Assembly: GCA_023229505.1 (NCBI GenBank)
Contig: JALNZD010000045.1
Location: 1-34,801, forward strand
DNA from: Bacteroidales bacterium
GTDB lineage: Bacteria; Bacteroidota; Bacteroidia; Bacteroidales; JAGOPY01
Length of the DNA stretch: 34,801 bases
Reading direction: 5' to 3'
Numbering within the stretch: position 1 is the stretch's first letter; each line of letters opens with the position of its first letter. Position numbers and translations under genes: made by a program. The notes under the pieces are model-generated. The model was not told where the DNA came from and ran no database searches. It was given only the letters and a program-made list of their open reading frames with translations. This document shows, one piece after another, positions 1 to 7,196 of the stretch.

Positions 1-2
1 TT

Positions 3-95
3 AACCCCAAGGCCTTGGATGATTATCAACAAAAATATAAAGAAAAGAAAATCAATCAACTAAAGAAGAGAATCGCTCAACTTGAAGCTGCTTGA
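3..95 (+). CDS. C-terminal end of an unidentified protein (partial)
   Basis: Frame 3 is open from the window edge to a TGA at 93-95 and encodes 30 residues ending KKRIAQLEAA. The tail is rich in Lys, Gln and Glu and looks like a helical or coiled-coil C-terminus. The other two forward frames are broken by stops. The body of the gene lies outside the window, so I cannot name a family. Confidence 0.5.
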   Translation, partial: NPKALDDYQQKYKEKKINQLKKRIAQLEAA

Positions 96-142
96 AAAAA
101 GAAGTTATATAAGAGGTGGTCATTAAGAAGTTATTTTTTAAT

Positions 143-170
143 TATTGACTAATGACCATTGACCAATGAC
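143..170. repeat. heptamer array A1 (4 units)
   Basis: Four 7-nt units, TATTGAC, TAATGAC, CATTGAC and CAATGAC, keep TGAC in exact 7-nt register. The middle base alternates, giving a 14-nt super-period. The array sits between the partial gene at the left edge and the 3' end of the DUF6125-like gene. Confidence 0.75.
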
Positions 171-910
171 TACAGATAGAACCTCCATGCGCAAAAATAC
201 CCTTCAGGATGCGGATCAGGCGGGCAGGAAATACACCCGGTCTTTATCAGCGGATTGATAGTCTGTGCAAAAGTCGTGTATTCAACCAAACCGCCGGATT
301 TACAGGGATAATCCTCGAGCCCTTTGTGCTTACGGGCTGCCTGGACGCGGCATTCATTCATCCGGAATACAAAACTGGCGGGTGTTTCTTCAACAATTGA
401 TTGCTTGTTGATGGTGGCATAAAGCCTGAACTGCAATGCTGTTTTCAGTCCTTCCAGCCCGGGGTTTTCGGGTAAATTGAGAAAATTCATTATTGACCAG
501 GCCTCGAAGGGTGAGAAATGTGCCCAGCATGTGTCGTTGCAACGTTTGGCATCGAACTGACCATGGCTGAACTCAACCGCCTGGAACCAGATACCATCGT
601 TAGCCAGCCAGTTTATGGCCACGCTTTCGATCAGTTTATCCATCTTTTCTTCCGGAAGATCGAGTAATGGGCCGGGAATATTGTCTTTCATCTCAAAACC
701 GAGGGTCTTGGCCAGACGGCTGAGCTGGATGCCGGAACTTCTTGAATAGGCTTCTTTCAGCACTTCAAATGCTTTGTCGCGCCCATACTGATGCCGGACT
801 TCTGCAAACCACATGGCATGATGCATCATGATCCGGTGAAAAAAGTCCATTAGCAAACGGGCCTTCTGTTCTTTGTTCAGGCTGTCTTGTGTTTGATAAT
901 TGCCGTCCAT
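170..910 (-). CDS. DUF6125-like Cys-rich cytosolic protein
   Basis: A 246-residue protein without signal peptide or membrane segment. It resembles, from memory, the DUF6125 family of anaerobic bacteria, which is distantly related to the L-2-amino-thiazoline-4-carboxylate hydrolase (ATC hydrolase) fold. Visible landmarks are an N-terminal helical half with an HHAMWFAEV stretch, a central RCNDTCWAHFSPFEAW block, and a C-terminal set of cysteines in NECRVQAARK, DYPCKSGG and GCISCPPDPHP. The regularly spaced Cys and His suggest metal or cofactor binding, but this is inference and no reaction is known to me. It starts one base after the stop of the upstream minus-strand gene, so the two form an operon. 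Its 3' end abuts heptamer array A1. Confidence 0.6.
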   Translation of the reverse strand: MDGNYQTQDSLNKEQKARLLMDFFHRIMMHHAMWFAEVRHQYGRDKAFEVLKEAYSRSSGIQLSRLAKTLGFEMKDNIPGPLLDLPEEKMDKLIESVAINWLANDGIWFQAVEFSHGQFDAKRCNDTCWAHFSPFEAWSIMNFLNLPENPGLEGLKTALQFRLYATINKQSIVEETPASFVFRMNECRVQAARKHKGLEDYPCKSGGLVEYTTFAQTINPLIKTGCISCPPDPHPEGYFCAWRFYL

Positions 911-911
911 T

Positions 912-1427
912 TTACTGGGTGAATTTTTTTATCATGGGCAGGCTGGTCAGGATGTTCGACAGGATATCCTGGGATATCTCACTGCCATATTCCTTGAGTT
1001 TTTCGAGTATCAAAACACGTTTAGCATCCGGATTTTCCCCGGAGGATAAGATCTGTTTGATTTCCCTGACCTGCATTCCTTTCAGTTCATCCTGCAGTGC
1101 GCCGGTTATCACAAGAAAGAACTCATCGGTCGTTTCTTCAGTTTTAGGCAGGCCGAGTGTTTCAAGCTCATCAATGGAAGCCTGGAGGATTTCGCGGCCA
1201 AGTTTTTTACAACTATCGAGATAAATATTAAAACCGGTCGTATCCCGGAGTGACCAGCTGCTGTAATCATACTCAATACTTTCGATCTGTTTTATTTTCA
1301 GGCTATTTTCCCCGAAGATGCGAGCAAGAATAATGATTGTAGATTTTTTCCAGGCATCCAGGTCGAAATCTTTGTTATTCAGCTTATCCATCTGGATTTT
1401 AAGGAGCTGTATTTCTTTTTCAGGCAT
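912..1427 (-). CDS. Unknown protein, first gene of a two-gene operon
   Basis: A 171-residue soluble protein I do not recognise. It is mostly alpha-helical in composition and rich in Lys, Glu, Ile and Leu. It has no signal peptide, and its single cysteine (in the DSCKKLG stretch) does not suggest a metal site. A D-x-SSWSLRDTTGF segment near residues 54-66 could be a short beta region. The start is ATG at 1425-1427. Its stop lies one base upstream of the DUF6125-like gene, so it is very probably co-transcribed and may work with it. It is divergent from dnaG across a 118-nt spacer containing a small palindrome at 1467-1479. Confidence 0.6.
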   Translation of the reverse strand: MPEKEIQLLKIQMDKLNNKDFDLDAWKKSTIIILARIFGENSLKIKQIESIEYDYSSWSLRDTTGFNIYLDSCKKLGREILQASIDELETLGLPKTEETTDEFFLVITGALQDELKGMQVREIKQILSSGENPDAKRVLILEKLKEYGSEISQDILSNILTSLPMIKKFTQ

Positions 1428-1464
1428 AATTTATTCAAGTTAGAAAGTTTAAAGATATATATAA

Positions 1465-1479
1465 TTGAGATGTCATCTC
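1465..1479. repeat. Small palindrome, also present at 11399
   Basis: GAGATG-T-CATCTC is a 13-nt perfect palindrome (6-bp arms, one central base) in the divergent spacer upstream of dnaG. The same 15-mer, TTGAGATGTCATCTC, recurs at 11399-11413 between two convergent genes. Confidence 0.6.
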
Positions 1480-1523
1480 GTATGGTGTTAATATCTTGAT
1501 TAACCCTATCCCGTCCCAGGTAT

Positions 1524-1531
1524 TATCTTTG
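1524..1531 (+). promoter_or_regulatory. Bacteroidetes -7 box for dnaG
   Basis: TATCTTTG matches the TAnnTTTG -7 consensus of Bacteroidetes. It lies about 15-20 nt upstream of the dnaG start. No TTG is found at the usual 19-21 nt; the nearest is 25 nt upstream at 1496-1498. Confidence 0.5.
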
Positions 1532-1545
1532 TAAAACCAAGAAAA

Positions 1546-3501
1546 TTGAATTTGATCTCCAAACTAACTATAGCGAGAATTCTTGAAGATGCCCATATCG
1601 AGGAGGTGATCGGTGAATTTGTAAAGCTTAAAAAGAGCGGGCAGAATTATAAAGGGCTCAGTCCGTTTACTTCTGAACGCAATCCTTCTTTTTATGTTTC
1701 GCCTGCCAAAGGGATTTATAAATGCTTTAGTTCGGGAAAGGGCGGGAATGTTGTTAACTTCCTGATGGAGCATGAGCATTTTACTTACCCGGAAGCGCTT
1801 CTTTTCCTTGCAAAGAGGTACGGCATAGCTGTAGAGGAAGACGAGGTCAGCCCGGAAGATGTGCAGGCGGAAAATGAGCGGGAGACCCTTTTCCAGGTGA
1901 CGGCTTTCGCCCTGAACTTTTTTACAAATAATTTACTGGAAACTGAAACTGGTAAGGCTATTGGTTTAGAATACCTGAAAGACCGTGACCTCAGGCTGGA
2001 TACTATTAAAAAATTCCAGCTCGGTTACAGTCCTGAAAATTGGGATGCGTTTACAAAGCACGCCCTTGAACAGGGGTATAAGCTCGAATACCTGGAAAAG
2101 ACCGGGCTTACGATAAACAAAGATGGTCGCAGTTATGACCGTTTCAGGGGAAGGATTATTTTTCCTGTCCATAATATTTCAGGCCGTATCCTGGGTTTCG
2201 GGGGCAGGACATTGCTTAAGGACGACAACGTACCAAAATACGTCAATTCGCCTGAATCGGATATTTATAACAAGAGCCAGATCTTATTCGGGCTCTATTT
2301 TGCCAAGAATGCCATCATCAGGCTCGACAACTGCTATCTTGTCGAAGGTTATACTGATGTGATTTCCCTGCACCAGGCCGGGATTGAGAATGTCGTGGCT
2401 TCTTCAGGCACTTCCCTGACAGAGGAACAGATCCGCCTGATTAAGCGATATACACCTAATATCACCATTCTTTACGATGGTGATCCTGCCGGGATCAAAG
2501 CTTCATTCCGGGGTATCGATATGGTGCTGGAGCAGGGAATGAATGTCCGCATCGTATTATTTCCCGATGGAGAAGATCCCGATTCCTATGCCCGGAGGCA
2601 CAGGCGCGCCGAATTGGAGGAGCTGATCACAGGCAAGGCGCAGGACTTCATCCGGTTCAAAACGAGCCTGCTGTTAAAGGAAGCCGCCGGCGATCCGATA
2701 AAGCGGGCCGGCCTGATAAAGGAAATTGTCGGAAGTATTGCCCTTATCCCGGACCCCATTTACCGTTCGGTTTATATCAAGGAATGCAGCATGTTGATGG
2801 AAATTCAGGAACAAACCCTGATGAATGCCCTGAACCGCCTCCTTTACCAGCGCAACCGGCGTCAGGCAGAACAGGAGGCTGTGAAACAGGAAGTGGAATT
2901 CCCTGAACCGCCTTCCTTCAGGCAGGTTGAGGCTGATCAGTCGAGCAGCGAGTTTCAGGAAAGGGACCTGATCCGCTTAATGCTCATGTATGCCAATTAT
3001 GATATCCAAATTGAAGATGATAATGGCGATGGGCAGTTTTCCAAGCAGAGGATCCCTGTTTCACGCTACATTATTGAAGAGATCCACAGGGATGATATGA
3101 GTTTCCGCAACCCGGTATATCAGAAAATTTTTGATGTCTTTGACCAGGCCCTGCAAAATGGTGAAGAGCCTGATGAGAAACGTTTTATCCGGGATAATGA
3201 AGATGAAGTCCTGAGCACAACAGTCAGAGATTTGCTGCTTTTTCCTTATGAATTGAGTGAAAATTGGCTACGCAACCGGGTGCTGGTGGTCACTGAGAAA
3301 GACAACCTTCTTCAGGCTGTCGAAACTACTTTGCTTTCCTTCAAATCGAAAACTATTGACCGCATGATCCTCGATATCATGAAAGAAATGAAGGCATCCA
3401 CTGATGAAGAAGATATTATGATCCTGCAGGCCAGGCAGAAAGAGCTGAAGGATATTAGCCGCAAGATTAACGGACAGCTGGGAAGGGTAGTGGTTAAATA
3501 G
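1546..3501 (+). CDS. dnaG: DNA primase DnaG with degenerate zinc-binding domain
   Basis: Synthesises RNA primers at the replication fork for leading- and lagging-strand synthesis. It is 651 residues from TTG at 1546. TTG at 1552 would give the MISK N-terminus typical of the family and may be the true start. Domain order is an N-terminal zinc-ribbon-like domain (residues about 3-95), the catalytic core with TOPRIM (LVEGYTDVISL, Glu267, and LYDGDPAG, Asp311/Asp313), and a C-terminal helicase-binding region. The CHC2 zinc ligands are largely lost: the positions read Ser39, Thr42, Cys60 and Ser63, although the surrounding fold motif (PSFYVSPAKGIYKCF) is intact. From memory such loss occurs in other Bacteroidetes primases. 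The catalytic residues look complete, so the enzyme should be active. Confidence 0.97.
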   Translation: MNLISKLTIARILEDAHIEEVIGEFVKLKKSGQNYKGLSPFTSERNPSFYVSPAKGIYKCFSSGKGGNVVNFLMEHEHFTYPEALLFLAKRYGIAVEEDEVSPEDVQAENERETLFQVTAFALNFFTNNLLETETGKAIGLEYLKDRDLRLDTIKKFQLGYSPENWDAFTKHALEQGYKLEYLEKTGLTINKDGRSYDRFRGRIIFPVHNISGRILGFGGRTLLKDDNVPKYVNSPESDIYNKSQILFGLYFAKNAIIRLDNCYLVEGYTDVISLHQAGIENVVASSGTSLTEEQIRLIKRYTPNITILYDGDPAGIKASFRGIDMVLEQGMNVRIVLFPDGEDPDSYARRHRRAELEELITGKAQDFIRFKTSLLLKEAAGDPIKRAGLIKEIVGSIALIPDPIYRSVYIKECSMLMEIQEQTLMNALNRLLYQRNRRQAEQEAVKQEVEFPEPPSFRQVEADQSSSEFQERDLIRLMLMYANYDIQIEDDNGDGQFSKQRIPVSRYIIEEIHRDDMSFRNPVYQKIFDVFDQALQNGEEPDEKRFIRDNEDEVLSTTVRDLLLFPYELSENWLRNRVLVVTEKDNLLQAVETTLLSFKSKTIDRMILDIMKEMKASTDEEDIMILQARQKELKDISRKINGQLGRVVVK

Positions 3502-3544
3502 TTAACAGGTCGTCAAAAGGGAATTATAAGTAAGTTGAAGTATA

Positions 3545-3587
3545 CAAAAACACAACGAGGACCAAACCTTGCGGGATGATCCTCGTT
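3545..3587 (-). terminator. Rho-independent terminator of the 3.5-3.9 kb RNA
   Basis: On the minus strand, AACGAGGA (3587-3580) pairs with TCCTCGTT (3561-3554). The helix continues with a small internal loop to a GCAA tetraloop, and is followed by GTGTTTTTG. The T tract follows only on the minus strand, which sets the direction of transcription. Confidence 0.75.
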
Positions 3588-3913
3588 CACTTTTCGGTCG
3601 CCGAAGCTTCCGTATTGCGCCAGGCTACTGTTAGTTTGACTGACCTTTGAATCCGGTTCCTTTCGGTTCCTTTTCCTGGGGGTCGGAGCTCGTTCGGCGT
3701 GGCCTTGCGGCTTTAGCGTCCTGGTTCTCCAGCTCTGCGGTCGCCGGTCATCTCTCACGCTGCCTTTCGACATTGTTTGATCTGGACTCCCCCTCTGTGC
3801 CTGGTACCTTGCGGCCCCGGTCTTTGGGGCGGACTTTGGCGCTGCCTCCTCCTGACGGACTCAGCGTTGCCTCTGCCCTGCGTTCCCGAGCCAGCCTTTT
3901 ATCGCTGACCTGA
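3545..3913 (-). ncRNA. Candidate structured non-coding RNA, about 365 nt, class unknown
   Basis: This GC-rich island between dnaG and purN has a near-consensus Bacteroidetes promoter at one end (TTG at 3950-3948, 21 nt, TATCTTTG at 3926-3919) and a strong terminator at the other. Many short self-complementary stems are visible in the minus-strand transcript. CC-GCAA-GG caps lie at 3807-3814, 3703-3710 and 3567-3574, and CC-GAAA-GG lies at 3659-3666. CTGG-AGAA-CCAG is at 3721-3732 and a GCCCC/GGGGC stem at 3814-3830. TTCGG-CGA-CCGAA is at 3593-3605. A CGGCG/CGCCG closing helix (3742-3746 with 3695-3699) encloses two of these. I looked for the conserved cores of RNase P RNA, tmRNA and SRP RNA and found none. 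The ORFs across it look spurious (Arg/Ser/Pro-rich, no family). It could be an unrecognised housekeeping RNA or a divergent member of a known class. Confidence 0.65.
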
Positions 3914-3918
3914 TGAAA

Positions 3919-3950
3919 CAAAGATAGAACGATTTAACAGACGAATGCAA
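3919..3950 (-). promoter_or_regulatory. Promoter of the structured RNA candidate
   Basis: On the minus strand TTG (3950-3948) is followed after 21 nt by TATCTTTG (3926-3919), matching the Bacteroidetes TTG / TAnnTTTG pattern. The predicted start is near 3913. An AT-rich ATTGTTAATAAC element lies about 35 nt further upstream (4001-3985, minus strand). Confidence 0.65.
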
Positions 3951-4037
3951 GCTTTTTAGCTCTTTACTGTTAACAACTTAAACACATAGGTTATTAACAA
4001 TTGTTCATAAGTTTGCAAAGAGTGGAAGATCAACTGC

Positions 4038-4619
4038 CTACTTTAAACTATCAACTGCTCTGATTGTTTCTTCAATAATCCTTGGAAAGTGCAAATACTC
4101 TAGTGCATGCACCTTTTTCGCTATACTTTCAGCCGTATCTTCAGGAAGTATATCGAATGAATCCTGAAAAATGATCTCCCCTTCATCATAATGATCGTTG
4201 ACATAATGAATAGAAATCCCGGTTTGTTTATCGCCCGACTGGATCACCGCCTGATGTACTTTATCGCCATACATCCCTTTTCCACCATATTTTGGCAGAA
4301 GAGCAGGGTGTATGTTTATTATCCGACGGGAAAAGGCTTTTAGAAGATAGTCGGGGATAAGCCATAAAAAACCGGCTAAAACGATAAAATCAATTTTATT
4401 CCTTTGAAGGGCATCAAGGATGACTTCACTTTCATAAAATTCCTTCCTGGTGAAAACCAAAGAGGGTATACCAAGTTTTTTAGCTCGTTCCAGGACAAAA
4501 GCATCAGGCTTATTAGCGAGGACCAGTGAAACGCGGATATCCCGGACAACCAGGAAATATTCCGCAATATTTTGAGCATTTGTCCCGCTGCCTGAAGCGA
4601 ATACAGCTATTTTTTTCAT
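4038..4619 (-). CDS. purN: Phosphoribosylglycinamide formyltransferase PurN
   Basis: Transfers a formyl group from 10-formyltetrahydrofolate to GAR, the third step of de novo purine synthesis, in the cytosol. At 193 residues it has the usual family length. Visible motifs are the phosphate loop GSGTN (10-14), LAGFLWLIP (81-89, folate pocket) and INIHPALLPKYGGKGMYG with catalytic Asn102 and His104. Asp145 in the YDEGEII segment completes the triad. It stands alone, convergent with dnaG across the RNA island and divergent from acpP. A CAAATATA at 4641-4648 (TATATTTG on the minus strand) is a plausible -7 box 22 nt upstream of the ATG. Confidence 0.95.
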   Translation of the reverse strand: MKKIAVFASGSGTNAQNIAEYFLVVRDIRVSLVLANKPDAFVLERAKKLGIPSLVFTRKEFYESEVILDALQRNKIDFIVLAGFLWLIPDYLLKAFSRRIINIHPALLPKYGGKGMYGDKVHQAVIQSGDKQTGISIHYVNDHYDEGEIIFQDSFDILPEDTAESIAKKVHALEYLHFPRIIEETIRAVDSLK

Positions 4620-4640
4620 TTAATTCCAGGTTCTGCAGGT

Positions 4641-4648
4641 CAAATATA
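4641..4648 (-). promoter_or_regulatory. -7 box for purN
   Basis: The minus strand reads TATATTTG, a TAnnTTTG match 22 nt before the purN ATG. No TTG is present at the usual upstream distance. Confidence 0.4.
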
Positions 4649-4747
4649 ACCATTTTCATTTTATGAATAGATTATGCGCTTTAATGCATTGATCCAGAAT
4701 TGGTAAGATATAAATGAAGAAGATGATGGTTTAAAGAATTTAATTAA

Positions 4748-4778
4748 TGATATATAATTGATATTGTGTGATATATAA
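4748..4778. repeat. Direct repeat TGATATATAA upstream of acpP
   Basis: Two exact copies, 4748-4757 and 4769-4778, lie 21 nt apart start to start (two helical turns), roughly 90-120 nt before the acpP ATG. They could be an operator, but the surroundings are AT-rich, so chance is possible. The rest of the purN-acpP spacer shows no gene. Confidence 0.35.
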
Positions 4779-4869
4779 AAATGTACCATCAAAATATTTT
4801 TATTTCTTGTTGTTTTGTGTCAAGAATATTACTTTCTTTGCAGCTTGTTTAACCAAAATCATTTTAAGT

Positions 4870-5106
4870 ATGTCTGACATAGCAACCAGAGTCAAAGCTA
4901 TCATAGTTGATAAGCTTGGTGTAGATGAAAACGAAGTTACTCCCGAAGCCAGCTTCACAAACGATTTAGGCGCTGATTCCCTGGATACGGTTGAACTCAT
5001 CATGGAATTCGAAAAGGAATTCAACATTGCTATTCCCGATGACGCAGCTGAAAAGATAGGAACAGTTGGTGATGCGATCAAATACATCGAAGAGAACACC
5101 AAATAA
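4870..5106 (+). CDS. acpP: Acyl carrier protein AcpP
   Basis: Carries the growing acyl chain in type II fatty-acid synthesis through a phosphopantetheine arm on Ser37 of the GADSLDTVEL motif. From ATG 4870 the protein is 78 residues, the normal ACP size, acidic and helical. The reading frame is open further upstream (to 4768), but that extension is AT-rich promoter DNA and has no ACP homology, so I use the internal ATG. TTTCTTTG at 4833-4840 may be a degenerate -7 box. fabF starts 16 nt after the stop, and the acpP-fabF-rnc order is common in Bacteroidetes. Confidence 0.96.
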   Translation: MSDIATRVKAIIVDKLGVDENEVTPEASFTNDLGADSLDTVELIMEFEKEFNIAIPDDAAEKIGTVGDAIKYIEENTK

Positions 5107-5121
5107 ATCTTCTTATCTTAC

Positions 5122-6375
5122 ATGCTCCTACGCCGAGTAGTTATTACCGGACTTGGTGCCCTTACCCCATTGGGCAATACGGTCGAGGAACTCTGGACCG
5201 CATTGATCAATGGGGTTAGTGGCGCCGCCCCAATCACCCGTTTTGATGCATCCAACTTCAAGACGCAGTTTGCCTGTGAGCTTAAGAATTTTGATATTAA
5301 CAATTTCTTTGACCGTAAAGAAGCCAGGAAATACGATCCATATGCCCAATACGCCATGATTGCAGCCGAGCAGGCAGTAAAGGATTCGGGTATCGATCTT
5401 GAAAAGGTCAACAAAGAAAGAATAGGTGTTATTTGGGCATCAGGTATCGGCGGTCTGGAAACTTTTGAAAATGAAGTTGTCAATTGGGCCCGCGGAAATG
5501 GCATCCCACGGTTCAGCCCCTTTTTCATTCCTAAAATGATTGCTGATATAGCAGCGGGCCATATATCTATCCGGTTTGGCTTCATGGGTCCTAATTTCGC
5601 TACTGTTTCAGCTTGTGCCTCATCAGCAAACGGGATGGTTGATGCTTTTAATTACATCCGGTTGGGTTATGCCGATATGTTCGTCACCGGTGGATCGGAA
5701 GCATCAATTACTCCTGGTGGTGTTGGGGGATTTAATTCTATGCATGCCATCTCCACCCGGAACGATGATCCTAAAACCGCATCAAGGCCTTACGATAAGG
5801 ATCGAGATGGTTTTGTACTGGGGGAAGGGGGCTGTGGCCTTGTATTTGAAGATCTTGAACTTGCCAAAGCCAGGGGGGCGAAAATCTATGCTGAAATTGC
5901 AGGAGGTGGACTATCAGCGGACGCATACCACATGACTTCCCCGCATCCGGAGGGTAAAGGTGCAGCTATCGCCATGGTTAACGCATTGAAAGACGCAGGA
6001 ATGAACCCTGATGAAATCGACCATATCAACACCCATGGTACTTCTACTCCGCTGGGCGATATAGCTGAACCCAAGGCAATTCTGACTACTTTCGGTGAAC
6101 ATGCTTATAATATCAGCATCAATTCAACCAAGTCAATGACTGGCCATTTGCTTGGCGCAGCAGGTGCCATTGAAGCAATAGCAACCATTATGGCTATCCG
6201 TAATAATATCGTCCCCCCAACGATAAACCATTTTACGGATGACCCCGATATCGACAATAAATTAGATTTCACTTTCAATCTGGCCAAAAAGAGAGTAGTA
6301 AATGCTGCGCTAAGCAACACTTTTGGGTTTGGTGGACATAATGCCTCAATCATCTTTAAAAAATACCAGGGATAA
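5122..6375 (+). CDS. fabF: Beta-ketoacyl-ACP synthase II FabF
   Basis: Condenses malonyl-ACP with acyl-ACP in the elongation cycle of fatty-acid synthesis. The 417 residues match full-length KAS II. The thiolase-fold active site is complete: Cys165 in SACASSANG, His305 in NTHGTSTPLGD, and Lys337 with His342 in STKSMTGHLLGA. The C-terminal SNTFGFGGHNAS motif is also present. The gene is in an operon with acpP upstream (16-nt gap) and rnc downstream (15-nt gap), so it is probably transcribed from the acpP promoter. Confidence 0.97.
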   Translation: MLLRRVVITGLGALTPLGNTVEELWTALINGVSGAAPITRFDASNFKTQFACELKNFDINNFFDRKEARKYDPYAQYAMIAAEQAVKDSGIDLEKVNKERIGVIWASGIGGLETFENEVVNWARGNGIPRFSPFFIPKMIADIAAGHISIRFGFMGPNFATVSACASSANGMVDAFNYIRLGYADMFVTGGSEASITPGGVGGFNSMHAISTRNDDPKTASRPYDKDRDGFVLGEGGCGLVFEDLELAKARGAKIYAEIAGGGLSADAYHMTSPHPEGKGAAIAMVNALKDAGMNPDEIDHINTHGTSTPLGDIAEPKAILTTFGEHAYNISINSTKSMTGHLLGAAGAIEAIATIMAIRNNIVPPTINHFTDDPDIDNKLDFTFNLAKKRVVNAALSNTFGFGGHNASIIFKKYQG

Positions 6376-6390
6376 ATTCCTGCATTCCCG

Positions 6391-7110
6391 GTGATGGTTA
6401 AATTTTTCATTGTACAATTCGCAAAAGACAAAGTCCTTTATACAGCAATAAAAAATCTGCTGGGCTTCTATCCCCGTAATATCTATTTATATAAAGTTGC
6501 GCTTTCCCATAAATCGGCACCACAAGTTTGGCTGAAAGGGCAACAGGTGAATAATGAGCGGCTGGAATACCTTGGTGATGCAATACTGAGCTCTGTTGTG
6601 GCTGATTATCTCTATAAAAAGTTTCCATATCAGAATGAAGGATTTCTGACAGACTTACGGTCCCGCATCGTCAGCCGAAGCCGGTTTAATAAATTAGCCC
6701 TCAAAATGGGCCTGAATAACCTGATCTTTCAAGGTAATGGTAATTTTACTTCCAGCAAATCCATTTTCGGGGATACATTCGAGGCCCTGATCGGGGCCAT
6801 TTATCTGGATAAAGGTTATAATTTCACCCGGAAAACCATTATCCGCCGGATAATAGATGTACACCTGGATGTAGATGAAATCGAACGGACCGATACTAAT
6901 TATAAGAGCCGCATACTGGAATATGCCCAGCGTGAAAAGCGGCCCCTGGAATTTAAAGTGGTGCAGGAGATTGGCGAAGGACACCGTAAACAGTACCTTG
7001 TTGAACTATTTCTGGACAATGAGCCTGTGTCACGCGGGCAGGATTTTTCGATCAAAGCGGCCGAACAAATAGCAGCGGAAAAAGCATGTGAGGAATTGCT
7101 GGATGATTAA
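6391..7110 (+). CDS. rnc: Ribonuclease III
   Basis: Cleaves double-stranded RNA in rRNA and mRNA processing. It is 239 residues from GTG at 6391; ATG at 6394 is an equally good start. The RNase III signature NERLEYLGDAIL spans residues 55-66, with metal ligands Glu59 and Asp63 and the second pair Asp128 and Glu131 in GDTFEALIGA. The C-terminal third (about 170-237) is a double-stranded RNA-binding domain ending in AAEQIAAEKACEEL. It is the last gene of the acpP-fabF-rnc operon and is followed four bases later by a strong terminator. Homodimer formation is expected from the family. Confidence 0.95.
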   Translation: MMVKFFIVQFAKDKVLYTAIKNLLGFYPRNIYLYKVALSHKSAPQVWLKGQQVNNERLEYLGDAILSSVVADYLYKKFPYQNEGFLTDLRSRIVSRSRFNKLALKMGLNNLIFQGNGNFTSSKSIFGDTFEALIGAIYLDKGYNFTRKTIIRRIIDVHLDVDEIERTDTNYKSRILEYAQREKRPLEFKVVQEIGEGHRKQYLVELFLDNEPVSRGQDFSIKAAEQIAAEKACEELLDD

Positions 7111-7113
7111 AAT

Positions 7114-7159
7114 GGGACTCCATCTATTTTAAATAAGATGGGGTCCCGATTGTTTTTTT
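7114..7159 (+). terminator. Rho-independent terminator after rnc
   Basis: GGGACTCCATCT (7114-7125) pairs with AGATGGGGTCCC (7136-7147) with one G-U pair, across a 10-nt AT-rich loop. It is followed by GATTG and a T tract. This is the strongest intrinsic terminator in the window and ends the acpP-fabF-rnc operon. Confidence 0.9.
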
Positions 7160-7196
7160 CTTTAATTTCATTTCCAAATTTTTAATAACATCCCCA

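Noticed and set aside
3513..3913. Open frames across the GC-rich island (86 and 88 codons, on opposite strands)
   Set aside because: Their composition is Arg/Ser/Pro-rich with no family resemblance, they overlap each other and cover hairpins; the region is better explained as structured RNA.
3545..3913. RNase P RNA, tmRNA or SRP RNA
   Set aside because: No GAGGAAAGTCC-type core, no tRNA-like ends or tag frame, and no SRP tetraloop domain could be found by eye on either strand.
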